Assembly: GCA_025963615.1 (NCBI GenBank)
Contig: JAOQAL010000488.1
Span: 1-17,235, forward strand
Source of the DNA: Chitinophagaceae bacterium
Lineage (GTDB): Bacteria > Bacteroidota > Bacteroidia > Chitinophagales > Chitinophagaceae
Direction: 5' to 3'
Length of the DNA stretch: 17,235 nt
The translations under genes and the position numbers were made by a program. The notes beneath the pieces were generated by a model. That model did not search any database. It was given only the letters and a program-made list of their open reading frames with translations, and had not been told where the DNA came from. Shown piece by piece: positions 7,701 to 15,886 of the stretch; within the stretch, counting starts at the first letter, position 1; every line of letters begins with the position of its first letter.

Positions 7701-8335
7701 CTCCAGAAATTGTGGATTAATGACTATGATCAGAATAGTTCAATAGATAAGATACTGACCAGGACTATTGATGGAAGGGACATGCCGGTGTTCTTAAAAA
7801 GGGAGATAACAGACCAGATACCTGGATTAAAAAGGCAAAACCTTAAATTCAGAGACTACGCAACCAAGTCGGTTCAGGAACTTTTTTCGAAAGAAGGGAT
7901 TGATCAGGCTGTTGTAAAGCAATTTAACTTTACCTCCTCCATTATTGCCATGAATGATGGAAAAGGAAGTTTTACAGTTAGCAGGCTGCCAGATGAAGTT
8001 CAGTTTTTTCGGTGAACGCCGCAAGAGCGCTGGATTTAAACGGAGACAATAAAATGGATCTCATATTGGGTGGGAATATGTCGTCGGATTTTCTTCCTCA
8101 ATTCGGAAGACTGGATGCCAGTGAAGGTCATATCCTGCTGAATAAAGGAAATGGGGCATTTCAATATATCAGTTCGGCCAAATCAGGTTTAACAGCCCGG
8201 GGCGTTACAAGAGATATTGCTGTCGTAAATGGGAAAAACAGGAAGTATATTATTTTCCTCGAAAATGATGATTACCCGCAGATTTATGAAATAGAGGAGC
8301 AGCGTAAGCAGCCTTCATCTTTCAAAATGCGGTAG
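7701..8335 (+). pseudogene. Remnant of a VCBS/FG-GAP repeat protein (5'-truncated, one frameshift)
   Basis: Two adjoining open frames (to 8015, and from 8012) together encode a ~210-residue stretch aligning with the last ~200 residues (from about residue 925) of the intact 1124-residue protein downstream. Shared blocks include LWINDYD against LYYNDFD, QIPGLKR against QIPILKR, and LDLNGDNKMDLILGGN against VDVNDDGLPDIFLAGN. The frame break lies at the T6 run 8004-8009: one extra T would restore a QFFSVNAARALDL reading, which resembles the QFSPVYA-type segment of homologues. The N-terminal ~900 residues, signal peptide and UnbV domain are missing. Homology begins right after the TAA TAA of the regulator, so a deletion probably joined the two. 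The sequences are diverged, so this is an old paralogue rather than a fresh copy. Confidence 0.8.
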
Positions 8336-8362
8336 ACAAAAACAAAATTTCAAAATAATAAG

Positions 8363-11300
8363 ATGGCCGGTTTTTCTTTTATATCATGTACCGCGGTTAA
8401 AACACGACGCTACGCTGTATTTATTCTGATTAGTTCTTGTTCGCTTGTTTGCTGCAAGGAAAAAATAAAGGAAGATCCATTATTTACAATTCTTGATTCT
8501 CAAAAGACAGGGCTGAATTTTAGTAACACGCTTTATCCGGATACCGTGCTCAATCTTTTCGATTATATGTACTTCTATAATGGGGCCGGAATTGGTGCAG
8601 CAGATTTTAATAACGATGGTAAACAGGATTTATTTTTTGCTGCAAACCAGGGTCAGAATAAACTCTTTCTGAATGAAGGCAAACTACATTTTAAGGACAT
8701 CACTGCAGAAGCAAAAATACCCCGGGATAGTGCCTGGAGTACCGGTGTAAGTGTAGTGGATATCAATAACGACGGGCTGATGGATATATACGTGTGCAGG
8801 GTGGGAAAATATAAAACGCTGAAAGGAAAAAATCAATTGCTGGTTTGCCAGGGAATTGATAAAAATGGAATTCCTTTTTACAAAGATGAAGCAGATCAAT
8901 ACGGACTTGGTTTTTCGGGATATAGTACACAGGCTGCGTTTTTTGATTTTGATAAAGATGGGGACCTGGATGTTTTTTTAATGAATCATCCGATAAATCA
9001 TGAAGGGAACTTTGCTCCGAGAATTAATTTCTTAAATACCTACGATTCCCTGGCGGGTGACCGCATGTTCAGGAATGATAGTGGCCATTTTACCGACATT
9101 ACAGTGCAGAGTGGTATTAACAGCAGCAAAATAGGGTATGGTCTGGGCATTTGTGTCAGTGATATAAATCTGGACGGGTGGCCGGATATTTATATTGGTA
9201 ATGATTTTCACGAGAGCGATTACCTGTATATTAATCAGCATAATGGCACGTTTAAAGATAAAAACAGTGAACAGCTGATGCATACCAGCCAGTTTTCTAT
9301 GGGCGTTGATATTGCTGATGTAACGAATGATGGATTTCCCGAAATTATTTCAATGGACATGTTGCCTTACGATCCTTATGTCTTAAAGCGTTCTCTTGGA
9401 GAAGATGATTATGATATTTTTTATCGCAAGATTTCTATGGGCTATAATTACCAGTATTCGAGAAATAACCTGCAGTTGAACAGAAGAAATGGCTTGTTTA
9501 GTGAAACAGGCCTTTATTCCGGAATTTATGCTACTGATTGGAGCTGGTCGCCGCTATGGCTTGATTTTAATAATGATGGACTGAAAGATCTCTTTATTTC
9601 GAACGGCATTCCCAAACGGATGAACGATATTGACTACATTAATTTCGTTTCAAGTGAAGACGTTCAGGAAAAACTACGCCAAAACAAAATGCATGAAAAG
9701 GAAATGGACCTGTTAACTAAATTTCCTCAAATAAAGATTCCTAATAAATTTTTCCTGAATTCCGGCAGTTTAAAATTTCAGGATATTGCTGGTAAAATAA
9801 ATGATGAACTATCCACATTTTCAAATGGAGCAGTTTATTCAGATTTTGATAATGACGGGGACCTGGATCTGGTCGTAAATAATATCAATGATCCGGCCTT
9901 GCTGTATGAAAATAGAACGAATGATAAAAAAGATAAAGATTTTGCGGAAATCTCGCTGAAAGGACCCGCGGCGAATATCAATGCCATAGGCTCAAAAATC
10001 GTTGCCTTTGTAAAAAACGAGATCAGAACTCATGAAAATTTTCCAGTGAGGGGATTCCAGTCCAGTATGATTTTACCCATGCACGTGGGCTTATATCATA
10101 CGGTTATCGACTCTGCATTTTTAATCTGGCCTGATAATTCTTCGCAGAAAATTCAGTTAAAAAGTCAAACACCCTACCAGTCTTTTACCTATGAGAAAGG
10201 GCTGCCTCAATTCAATTACCAGTCCATTATTTCTTTTCATAAACAGGACGGTGCAAAAGCGGAAAATATTGCCCATTCGGCGGGATTAGATTATTTACAC
10301 CGGGAAAATTCATTTAATGAATACAACAGGGAACCACTGATACCTCATATGGTTTCAACAGAAGGACCTGCCCTGGCTGTTGGCGACTTGAACGGGGATG
10401 GGTTGGAGGATGTTTTTATAGGGGCTTCAAAGGGCTTTAAAAGTGGTGTTTTTATACAGAAAGGGGCAGGAAAATTCAGCAAAATGGACATTCCTGTGAT
10501 GGCGAATGACAGCACCTATGAAGATGTGGATGCCTGTTTTGCTGATGTAAACAGGGATGGTAATATGGATATAATTGTTGGAACCGGGGGAAACGAATAT
10601 TATGGGCATAGCAAATTTTTATTGCCAAGAATATATATGAATGATGGGAAAGGCGGATTTTACAAACAGGAGGATGCGTTTAAAGATATTTTGGTTACTG
10701 AGTCATGTGTTGTTCCTTATGATTTCAATGGAGATGGCTTTGTTGATTTGTTTATAGGAGGAAGAGCTATACCCTGGGCTTATGGTCATACTCCGCCTTC
10801 TTATCTATTGCTGAATGACGGGACTGGTAAATTTAAAGATGTAACGGCCACCTATGCCAGCGGGTTATCGGATATTGGCTTTGTTACAAACGCCATTTGG
10901 TTTGATATCGATAAGGATGGAGATAAAGATCTTATACTTTCCCTGGAATGGGGCGGCATCGTCGCGTTTATCAATGATAAGGGTGGGTTTAAAGAAAAAT
11001 CCCTTACGGACAAAAAAGGCTGGTGGAATTTTATTTTACCCTGCGATATAGATAATGACGGTGATATCGATTTGATTGCCGGCAACCTGGGATTGAATTC
11101 AAGGCTCAGTGCCAGTGACGAAGAACCGGTACGATTATACTATAATGATTTTGATAACAATGGGAAAAGCGAACAGGTGCTTACCTATTACCTGAAAGGC
11201 AAAGAAATCCCATTTGCTACCAAAGCCGAACTGGAAAAACAAATTCCAATCCTCAAAAGAAAGTTTTTATATGCACAGGATTTTGCGAAGGCTTCCCTCG

Positions 11301-11737
11301 AAGAATTATTTACTACCGGAAAAATAGAAGACGCAAAGGTTTTATCAGCAAATTATTTTTCAAATGCCCTGTTACTAAACAAGGGCGATTTACAGTTTGA
11401 CATTCAGCCGCTTCCCTGGGAAGCCCAGCTTACATCTTACCGCGATGCCGTCATAGTAGATGTAAATGATGATGGGTTGCCCGATATTTTCCTGGCCGGC
11501 AATTTCTATGAAAATAATATCGAAATGGGCCGGAATGATGCGGATTTCGGAACAATACTTGTCAATAAAGGAGAAGGTAAATTTAATCCCGAACTTTTAA
11601 ACGGAATGGCTGTCAAAGGCCAAACCCGCCACATAAGAAAAATCCTTTTAACAAAGGATAAAAAAGAGGCTTACATTCTCGCCAGGAACAATGACAGCAC
11701 CATGATGATACGGTTCAATAATAAGCCACTCAAATAG
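8363..11737 (+). CDS. Large exported VCBS/FG-GAP repeat protein with central ASPIC/UnbV domain (CRTAC1-like)
   Basis: A 1124-residue protein. The N-terminus has a basic start (KTRR), a hydrophobic stretch (17-29) and Cys30-Cys31 followed by KEK, suggesting a lipoprotein signal. The lipobox SLVCC is imperfect, so secretion is surer than lipidation. About 14 Ca2+-binding D-x-[DN]-x-DG loops of the FG-GAP/VCBS type follow, such as ADFNNDGKQDL, FDFDKDGDLDV, SDFDNDGDLDL and CDIDNDGDIDL. They form beta-propeller blades on either side of an ASPIC/UnbV domain (about 530-612; LKGPAANINAIGSKI, RGFQSS). In Bacteroidota such proteins are cell-surface and often lie near SusC/SusD-type loci; function is usually unknown, with adhesion or glycan binding suspected. 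It follows the remnant paralogue by 27 bp and abuts the convergent downstream gene with no gap. Confidence 0.9.
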   Translation: MAGFSFISCTAVKTRRYAVFILISSCSLVCCKEKIKEDPLFTILDSQKTGLNFSNTLYPDTVLNLFDYMYFYNGAGIGAADFNNDGKQDLFFAANQGQNKLFLNEGKLHFKDITAEAKIPRDSAWSTGVSVVDINNDGLMDIYVCRVGKYKTLKGKNQLLVCQGIDKNGIPFYKDEADQYGLGFSGYSTQAAFFDFDKDGDLDVFLMNHPINHEGNFAPRINFLNTYDSLAGDRMFRNDSGHFTDITVQSGINSSKIGYGLGICVSDINLDGWPDIYIGNDFHESDYLYINQHNGTFKDKNSEQLMHTSQFSMGVDIADVTNDGFPEIISMDMLPYDPYVLKRSLGEDDYDIFYRKISMGYNYQYSRNNLQLNRRNGLFSETGLYSGIYATDWSWSPLWLDFNNDGLKDLFISNGIPKRMNDIDYINFVSSEDVQEKLRQNKMHEKEMDLLTKFPQIKIPNKFFLNSGSLKFQDIAGKINDELSTFSNGAVYSDFDNDGDLDLVVNNINDPALLYENRTNDKKDKDFAEISLKGPAANINAIGSKIVAFVKNEIRTHENFPVRGFQSSMILPMHVGLYHTVIDSAFLIWPDNSSQKIQLKSQTPYQSFTYEKGLPQFNYQSIISFHKQDGAKAENIAHSAGLDYLHRENSFNEYNREPLIPHMVSTEGPALAVGDLNGDGLEDVFIGASKGFKSGVFIQKGAGKFSKMDIPVMANDSTYEDVDACFADVNRDGNMDIIVGTGGNEYYGHSKFLLPRIYMNDGKGGFYKQEDAFKDILVTESCVVPYDFNGDGFVDLFIGGRAIPWAYGHTPPSYLLLNDGTGKFKDVTATYASGLSDIGFVTNAIWFDIDKDGDKDLILSLEWGGIVAFINDKGGFKEKSLTDKKGWWNFILPCDIDNDGDIDLIAGNLGLNSRLSASDEEPVRLYYNDFDNNGKSEQVLTYYLKGKEIPFATKAELEKQIPILKRKFLYAQDFAKASLEELFTTGKIEDAKVLSANYFSNALLLNKGDLQFDIQPLPWEAQLTSYRDAVIVDVNDDGLPDIFLAGNFYENNIEMGRNDADFGTILVNKGEGKFNPELLNGMAVKGQTRHIRKILLTKDKKEAYILARNNDSTMMIRFNNKPLK

Positions 11738-12673
11738 TCAATAGAATGGATAATAGATCCTCGTAACCCATTGTGAAGTATCTGTAACTTTCGTCCGGTC
11801 GGTTATTAATGATTGATAAGGAATGGCCGGCGATATTAATTTATAATCTTCCTTATAAAGTTCAAGCTTTTGAAAGGCTTTGTCAATTGAAAATATTCCT
11901 CCTTTCACCTCAGCCATCAGCAAGTTACCATCATACAATAGCTTCTTGATTTTTTTATCGTCATTTTCTTTGATGGTTTTATTGATGGGTATGGCTGCCA
12001 TTAAGCTGAAATGATGGGTATCGGTTTGGGTGATATGTATCATAGGGAAACCGGTTTGTTTTCCATCCTGCTCCTGAATGTAGTTGTTAAGTGAATGGAT
12101 CAAATCATAAACTTGGGTAGTGCCAGGATACACAGCGAACTCCCTTTTTTCTGAAATCAAAACGGAGTCGGTTACCCTCACCGTTTGGATGGATAGGTCA
12201 TAGATGTTTTTTAAAGTACTTGCATAACTGGAAAAGGAATTCAATATGGAATCCATTGATTTTTTTATTTTCCTGGCTTTCAGGTATTGCTGAATTCTGT
12301 TAACAGGAGATAAAGTACAATTCAAGGTACATTCCCAGTATAAATAAGAGGAATCATAAGCATGCACATTAGCGCTGATTAAAGAATTGACGGTGTCGGT
12401 AATACCCGTATTAATGATAACGGTTTGCAAATAAGTTTCATAAAGCGCCGGAATGGTAAAGCTAAGCCCATCATAATTGGCCGTATGATTTTTTAACTGA
12501 CCAGGCCACCATTCTTTCCTTTTTGACACATCATTGAAGCCCCGGACTACAGGACCCGGTGGAACCTGAAAAAACTGGACTTGAGAAACATGTAATTTAC
12601 CTGGAATCATTAAGTATAAACCGGAAAATGAAACAACCAGGATGCCTGATAGAAGGACCAACATTTTTCTCAT
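11738..12673 (-). CDS. Membrane-anchored SRPBCC + GyrI-like ligand-binding protein
   Basis: A 311-residue protein with one N-terminal membrane segment or uncleaved signal (residues 4-22). Residues about 33-155 look like an SRPBCC (START-like) domain with the typical entry VPPGPVVRGFNDVSKRKEWWPG. Residues about 163-311 resemble the GyrI-like/AraC effector-binding fold, ending in the characteristic ITDRTKVTDTSQWVTRIYYPF. Bacteroidota carry such two-domain proteins; they are assumed to bind small hydrophobic ligands outside the cytoplasmic membrane, but no substrate is known to me. The stop codon touches the stop of the convergent VCBS gene. The ATG at 12673 lies inside one 11-bp repeat flanking an inserted element, so the native 5' region is disturbed; Met4 is an alternative start. 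Confidence 0.75.
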   Translation of the reverse strand: MRKMLVLLSGILVVSFSGLYLMIPGKLHVSQVQFFQVPPGPVVRGFNDVSKRKEWWPGQLKNHTANYDGLSFTIPALYETYLQTVIINTGITDTVNSLISANVHAYDSSYLYWECTLNCTLSPVNRIQQYLKARKIKKSMDSILNSFSSYASTLKNIYDLSIQTVRVTDSVLISEKREFAVYPGTTQVYDLIHSLNNYIQEQDGKQTGFPMIHITQTDTHHFSLMAAIPINKTIKENDDKKIKKLLYDGNLLMAEVKGGIFSIDKAFQKLELYKEDYKLISPAIPYQSLITDRTKVTDTSQWVTRIYYPFY

Positions 12674-12681
12674 AAAAGAAT
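12671..12681. repeat. 11-bp direct repeat, left flank of inserted element
   Basis: CATAAAAGAAT, identical to 12853-12863. Its first three bases are the start codon (minus strand ATG) of the SRPBCC/GyrI gene. It is best read as the target-site duplication created when the element between the copies inserted. Confidence 0.65.
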
Positions 12682-12852
12682 CATTACTGTCCGGGTAAAA
12701 TTGTTAAATTATGTTACAAGCCTTTTCTGATAAGGGTTTTAGCCCCTCTCCGCGAGGAGTTCCCGAGCAAAGCGAAGGGAAGGAGCGCAGCTCGCTGGGG
12801 GTGAGGCGATATAAACTGGTAAAGGCCTTCAGCTGATTTTACCGGACAATAG
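12682..12852. mobile_element. 171-bp MITE-like element with imperfect terminal inverted repeats
   Basis: The left end has CTGTCCGGGTAAAATT and the right end ATTTTACCGGACAATAG, which are inverted copies differing by small indels. Inside are nested pairings: AAGCCTTT near 12718 with AAAGGCCTT near 12821, and CCCC (12743-12746) with GGGGG (12797-12801). Those enclose three short hairpins: CTCC-GCGA-GGAG (12748-12759), TTCCC/GGGAA (12760-12781) and GAGC-GCA-GCTC (12783-12793). No open reading frame is present, so it would be non-autonomous. The GC-rich core contrasts with the AT-rich flanks. Exact 11-bp direct repeats border it. Whether it is a MITE, a REP-type element or another repeat family needs copies elsewhere in the genome. 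Confidence 0.65.
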
Positions 12853-12863
12853 CATAAAAGAAT
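12853..12863. repeat. 11-bp direct repeat, right flank of inserted element
   Basis: CATAAAAGAAT, the second copy of the presumed target-site duplication. The rest of the gap up to the kinase gene (12864-12998) holds only a candidate promoter at 12908-12915. Confidence 0.65.
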
Positions 12864-12907
12864 ATTAGTCATTTCTCATCTCCTGGGATCTTTTAAATGC
12901 AAGGTGA

Positions 12908-12915
12908 CAAAATTA
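12908..12915 (-). promoter_or_regulatory. Candidate -7 box for the SRPBCC/GyrI gene, now separated by the insertion
   Basis: The minus strand reads TAATTTTG, a perfect TAnnTTTG match. Transcription would start near 12900. With the 171-bp element and one 11-bp repeat removed, the leader would be about 45 nt, a normal length; with them present it is about 228 nt. No clear TTTG -33 box was found, so the call is moderate. Confidence 0.4.
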
Positions 12916-12998
12916 AATTAGCGATGCCTGTAAAAATTAGAATCTGAAATACCGGATTTATTTCCTGAACTAAAAACACCGGAAACCTGTTTCTTTTT

Positions 12999-13952
12999 TT
13001 ATTTGAAAATATCACTGCTCAGGTGTTTGAATGCTTCCATAGCTCCCAGCCATTCACAGGTACGGGCCCCTGCTTTATTTCCATTCAGTATAATGGCATG
13101 CCAGTCACTCGCGGTTAACGATTTTACTTTTTCAAAATCATATTCGCTTAACTGGTATAAAACAGCGCCTACAAAAGCATCACCGGCTCCCGTTGTATCA
13201 ACCGGTTTTATTTTAATGCTCGGAATGATCTTCGTGGTGTTATTAAATCCAAGCAGGGTACCTTCCTTTCCCAGCGTGATAGCAAAAACCGCATTTGTTT
13301 TTGCCTGTAAAATTTGTACCGCATCATTTAGGGTAACCCCACCGGTAATTAACAGGGCTTCTTCATCACTCAATTTAAAAAAATGGCAACATTCCAAAAA
13401 ATTCCAGGACTGATCTATAAAAGCTTGTGTATTATTTTGAAAAAGTAATTGCCGGTAATTAGGATCGAAGCTAATTAGTATTTTCTTCAGCAACGCTTTC
13501 TGCAATAAGCCCTGGTAAGCAGCCTGCAATGGGCCGGGAAGAAAACCTGTTGCGGATCCAAAATGAATGATGGAAAATTCGTCGAGATCAATATCTTCCA
13601 CCTCCTGCCGGCTTAACTGTCCGTCAGCGCCGCGGTTAAAATAAAAGTCCCGTTCACCATTTTCCATCAGCGATACAAAGGCAAAAGTGGTAAAGTAATT
13701 CTCATCCTGCAGCATCCATTTGGTAGAAACACCGAAGGATTGCATCACATCAATCAGGTGTTTGCCGAAAGGATCAATACCTACTTTGGCCGCCAATTCT
13801 ACGGAACCTCCCAAGGCGGCAATAGCCGCGGCAACATTCGTGGGAGCGCCACCAGGTTTCTTCAGAAAATTCTGACCTTCCGATAAAGGACTGCCTTTAT
13901 CCGTACAGATCATATCAATTAAGGCTTCACCAATACAAAGAATTTTTTTCAT
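12999..13952 (-). CDS. PfkB-family sugar kinase, probably fructokinase
   Basis: A 317-residue ribokinase-fold kinase. It shows the N-terminal GEALIDMI start typical of fructokinases, the first PfkB signature (PGGAPTNVAAAIAALGG, residues 33-49), a lid region (FYFNRGADGQL) and the second signature VDTTGAGDAF with the catalytic base Asp258 and anion hole Gly255-Gly257. The predicted reaction is ATP-dependent phosphorylation of fructose to fructose-6-phosphate. The RGAD segment and overall pattern favour fructokinase over ribokinase or 2-keto-3-deoxygluconate kinase, but substrate cannot be fixed from sequence. An HD-domain gene lies 77 bp upstream on the same strand, so co-transcription is possible. 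No sugar transporter or hydrolase lies beside it. Start ATG at 13952 matches the family start. Confidence 0.92.
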   Translation of the reverse strand: MKKILCIGEALIDMICTDKGSPLSEGQNFLKKPGGAPTNVAAAIAALGGSVELAAKVGIDPFGKHLIDVMQSFGVSTKWMLQDENYFTTFAFVSLMENGERDFYFNRGADGQLSRQEVEDIDLDEFSIIHFGSATGFLPGPLQAAYQGLLQKALLKKILISFDPNYRQLLFQNNTQAFIDQSWNFLECCHFFKLSDEEALLITGGVTLNDAVQILQAKTNAVFAITLGKEGTLLGFNNTTKIIPSIKIKPVDTTGAGDAFVGAVLYQLSEYDFEKVKSLTASDWHAIILNGNKAGARTCEWLGAMEAFKHLSSDIFK

Positions 13953-14029
13953 GTTCCGACAGAATAATAATTAAATCAGGTTAATGGATGCTCCGGTATT
14001 GAATGTAGTTCTTTAAAAGAATCCGGCGG

Positions 14030-14632
14030 CTATAAAATTTCTTTCTGATGAACAATGATAAATTGAATTAACTCTTCCAGCGATACATCAATCCCCGAAA
14101 GAGCATCTGTTATATCATTCCGGTTTACCTGGGCAGCGAAGGAAGGAGTTTTGAGTTTTTTCAAAACGCTTTTTACATCCATTCCTTCGTATCGTGCAGG
14201 TCGTATTAATGCAGCCGCATGAATGAAGCCCGATAATTCATCAAATGCATAGATCATTTTGTCCATACTGTTTTCCGGTTCTACACCAAAATAAGAAGGA
14301 CCATGCGAAGCAATGCAATGAATCAATTCCGGATCCATATCTCTTCTTTCCAGCTCTTCAATAATGATACGGCAATGATCGTCGGGATACTTTTCCCAGT
14401 CAGCATCATGCAGCAGGCCGGCTAACTCCCATTTTAATGCTTTTATTTCATCTGCATTTTCTTTCTCGATAGCCCATGCCTTCATAACAGCGGCTACTTG
14501 TTTCATATGCAGGCGCAGCCGTTCATTGGGTACCCAGTCAGCTAAAAGCTGGTGGGCTTCTTCAAGACTCATTAAGTTGCCTGTATTTTTTGGGTCGCCG
14601 AATACAGAACGGCCAAGATGGTGTGTAGACAT
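14030..14632 (-). CDS. HD-domain phosphohydrolase-like protein
   Basis: A 200-residue protein of the HD/HDIG superfamily. The metal-binding residues are visible: His42 (RLRLHMKQV), His75-Asp76 (LLHDADWEKYP), His105 and His110 (IHCIASHG) and Asp131 (YAFDELSGF). The family hydrolyses phosphate esters of nucleotides, but this subgroup, common across bacteria as a stand-alone protein, has no settled substrate. The annotated start gives an N-terminal extension of 20 residues; the internal Met21 (codon 14570-14572, MSLEEAHQLL) fits the usual family start better, so the true gene may be 14030-14572. It lies between the fructokinase-like gene and the alpha/beta hydrolase, all on the minus strand. Confidence 0.85.
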   Translation of the reverse strand: MSTHHLGRSVFGDPKNTGNLMSLEEAHQLLADWVPNERLRLHMKQVAAVMKAWAIEKENADEIKALKWELAGLLHDADWEKYPDDHCRIIIEELERRDMDPELIHCIASHGPSYFGVEPENSMDKMIYAFDELSGFIHAAALIRPARYEGMDVKSVLKKLKTPSFAAQVNRNDITDALSGIDVSLEELIQFIIVHQKEIL

Positions 14633-14735
14633 TGTTTTTGTAGCTTATATTCTTTTATCAGTTTTTCTGGAAAGATGCGAAGCAATTTTCCGGATTTTTT
14701 TATCATGTTGAGGACCAGGGTGGCCGGTAACAGTA

Positions 14736-15578
14736 TCAATCGTTGAGGAATGCTTCTATCATAGCCATTACTAAAGCCGGTATTTTACTATGCTTATCTG
14801 TTGCGCAAATCTCTCCGATATAATCTCCATGTCCACCCGGCAGGATGGCTAGCCGGGCATGGGGTAGTATGTGTGATAAGACCAACGCATGTTCCGTGCG
14901 TACCACGTCGGCATCGCTGTTTATGACCAGTGCAGGCGCCTGGATGGCCTTTATATCCGCATCGCTGATATCCTTAAAAGCTATCATCCTGGCCACATCC
15001 CTGTCAAACATCGCCTGTAATCCTTTAGGATCCTGGTTCGCTTCCAGGTACGCTTCTTTTAGTGGCTGTGGCATATTCGCCAGGGAAGCATGTTGAAAAC
15101 CTTCAAAGAAGCCTGGTTGCATACCGTCACGTTTGTAAGCGGCAGAAGCCAGCACCAGTTTGTTCACCAATTGCGGGTGCCGGATAGCAATCTGCAGGGA
15201 AGTGGTGCCCCCGTTGCTGAAGCCCATAAAATCCGCTTTGTCAATATGAAGCTGCTTTAGCAAGGTGGCCACATCATCGGCGTCCTGTTCAAAGCTCAGA
15301 GGGCGGTCAATATCCGGAGTATGCCCATGGGCCTGCAGCTCTACTGCGATCACCCGGCGAGTTGTTGCCAGTCCCGGCAAGATTCGGCCGAACGTAGATA
15401 ATATGGTAGAGCCTCCGCCATGTAACAATACGAGAGTCCTGTTGCCGTTGCCGTGAATTTCATAATACATCTTTAAACCGTTCACCGTGGCATAGTGACC
15501 GGTTGTTTTGTGTTGCGCATTCATTTGTAATTGTGTTATCACCAATAAAAGTATAATTATTGCGGATTTGCGATGCAT
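14736..15578 (-). CDS. Secreted alpha/beta hydrolase
   Basis: About 280 residues from the chosen start. A signal peptide (MHRKSAIIILLLVITQ...NAQ, cleavage after about residue 21) is followed by an alpha/beta hydrolase fold: oxyanion-hole HGGG at 53-56, nucleophile elbow GFSNGG with Ser121, acid near Asp222 or Asp224 (INSDADVV) and catalytic His250 (LPGGHGD). It is a predicted periplasmic esterase/lipase-like enzyme with unknown substrate. An in-frame ATG 24 bp upstream (15602) would add MFHPKQNI, but it lies upstream of the expected transcription start of the -7 box at 15600-15607, and the signal peptide is normal from the inner ATG, so I prefer 15578. The HD-domain gene follows after 103 bp; no clear terminator was seen between them. 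Confidence 0.9.
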   Translation of the reverse strand: MHRKSAIIILLLVITQLQMNAQHKTTGHYATVNGLKMYYEIHGNGNRTLVLLHGGGSTILSTFGRILPGLATTRRVIAVELQAHGHTPDIDRPLSFEQDADDVATLLKQLHIDKADFMGFSNGGTTSLQIAIRHPQLVNKLVLASAAYKRDGMQPGFFEGFQHASLANMPQPLKEAYLEANQDPKGLQAMFDRDVARMIAFKDISDADIKAIQAPALVINSDADVVRTEHALVLSHILPHARLAILPGGHGDYIGEICATDKHSKIPALVMAMIEAFLND

Positions 15579-15599
15579 GATGTTTTGTTTTGGATGAAA

Positions 15600-15607
15600 C
15601 AAACTTA
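15600..15607 (-). promoter_or_regulatory. -7 box for the alpha/beta hydrolase gene
   Basis: The minus strand reads TAAGTTTG, a perfect TAnnTTTG match. Expected transcription start is near 15593, giving a leader of about 15 nt before the ATG at 15578 and arguing against the longer start at 15602. No good -33 box is seen. Confidence 0.5.
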
Positions 15608-15733
15608 CGTCGGAAAACTTAATAACAGGAGCTGTAAATACATCAATTTACGGGGTGAGCATCAGCAAATTAACATAATTTCCCGACTGAATTCCGTTAT
15701 GATATTTTTACCTGGTTACTTAACTGGATTCGA

Positions 15734-15741
15734 TATTTTTG
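15734..15741 (+). promoter_or_regulatory. Orphan -7-like box in the gap before rplM
   Basis: TATTTTTG fits TAnnTTTG on the plus strand but is followed by no supported gene for about 150 bp before the rplM promoter. In AT-rich DNA such a match can be chance. The remainder of 15608-15886 shows nothing else that I can support. Confidence 0.25.
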
Positions 15742-15886
15742 CAACCTACGGACTAAGCCGGATCACCTCGTATTCTGTAAAACGCCTGTCTGGCCACCAT
15801 CATAAGACCTCATAAAAAATTAGAGTAAATTTTTTATTGAAAATCAATTAATTACAAGGGTGCGATAAAAAATAGTTAGTTACTTT

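Noticed and set aside
8012..8335. Separate small gene starting with GTG at 8012
   Set aside because: Its sequence continues the homology of the preceding frame to the same paralogue, so it is the second half of a frameshifted remnant.
12983..13001. Plus-strand GAAAC/GTTTC stem followed by a T run as a terminator
   Set aside because: The stem is too short and no plus-strand gene ends nearby; the minus-strand reading gives only a weak mismatched stem.
13003..13413. Open frame of 136 codons on the plus strand
   Set aside because: It lies wholly antisense inside the fructokinase-like gene, whose PfkB motifs are unmistakable; no domain or promoter supports it.
15573..15815. Open frame of 80 codons on the plus strand
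   Set aside because: It starts inside the signal-peptide region of the alpha/beta hydrolase on the other strand, shows no recognisable features and spans the hydrolase promoter.
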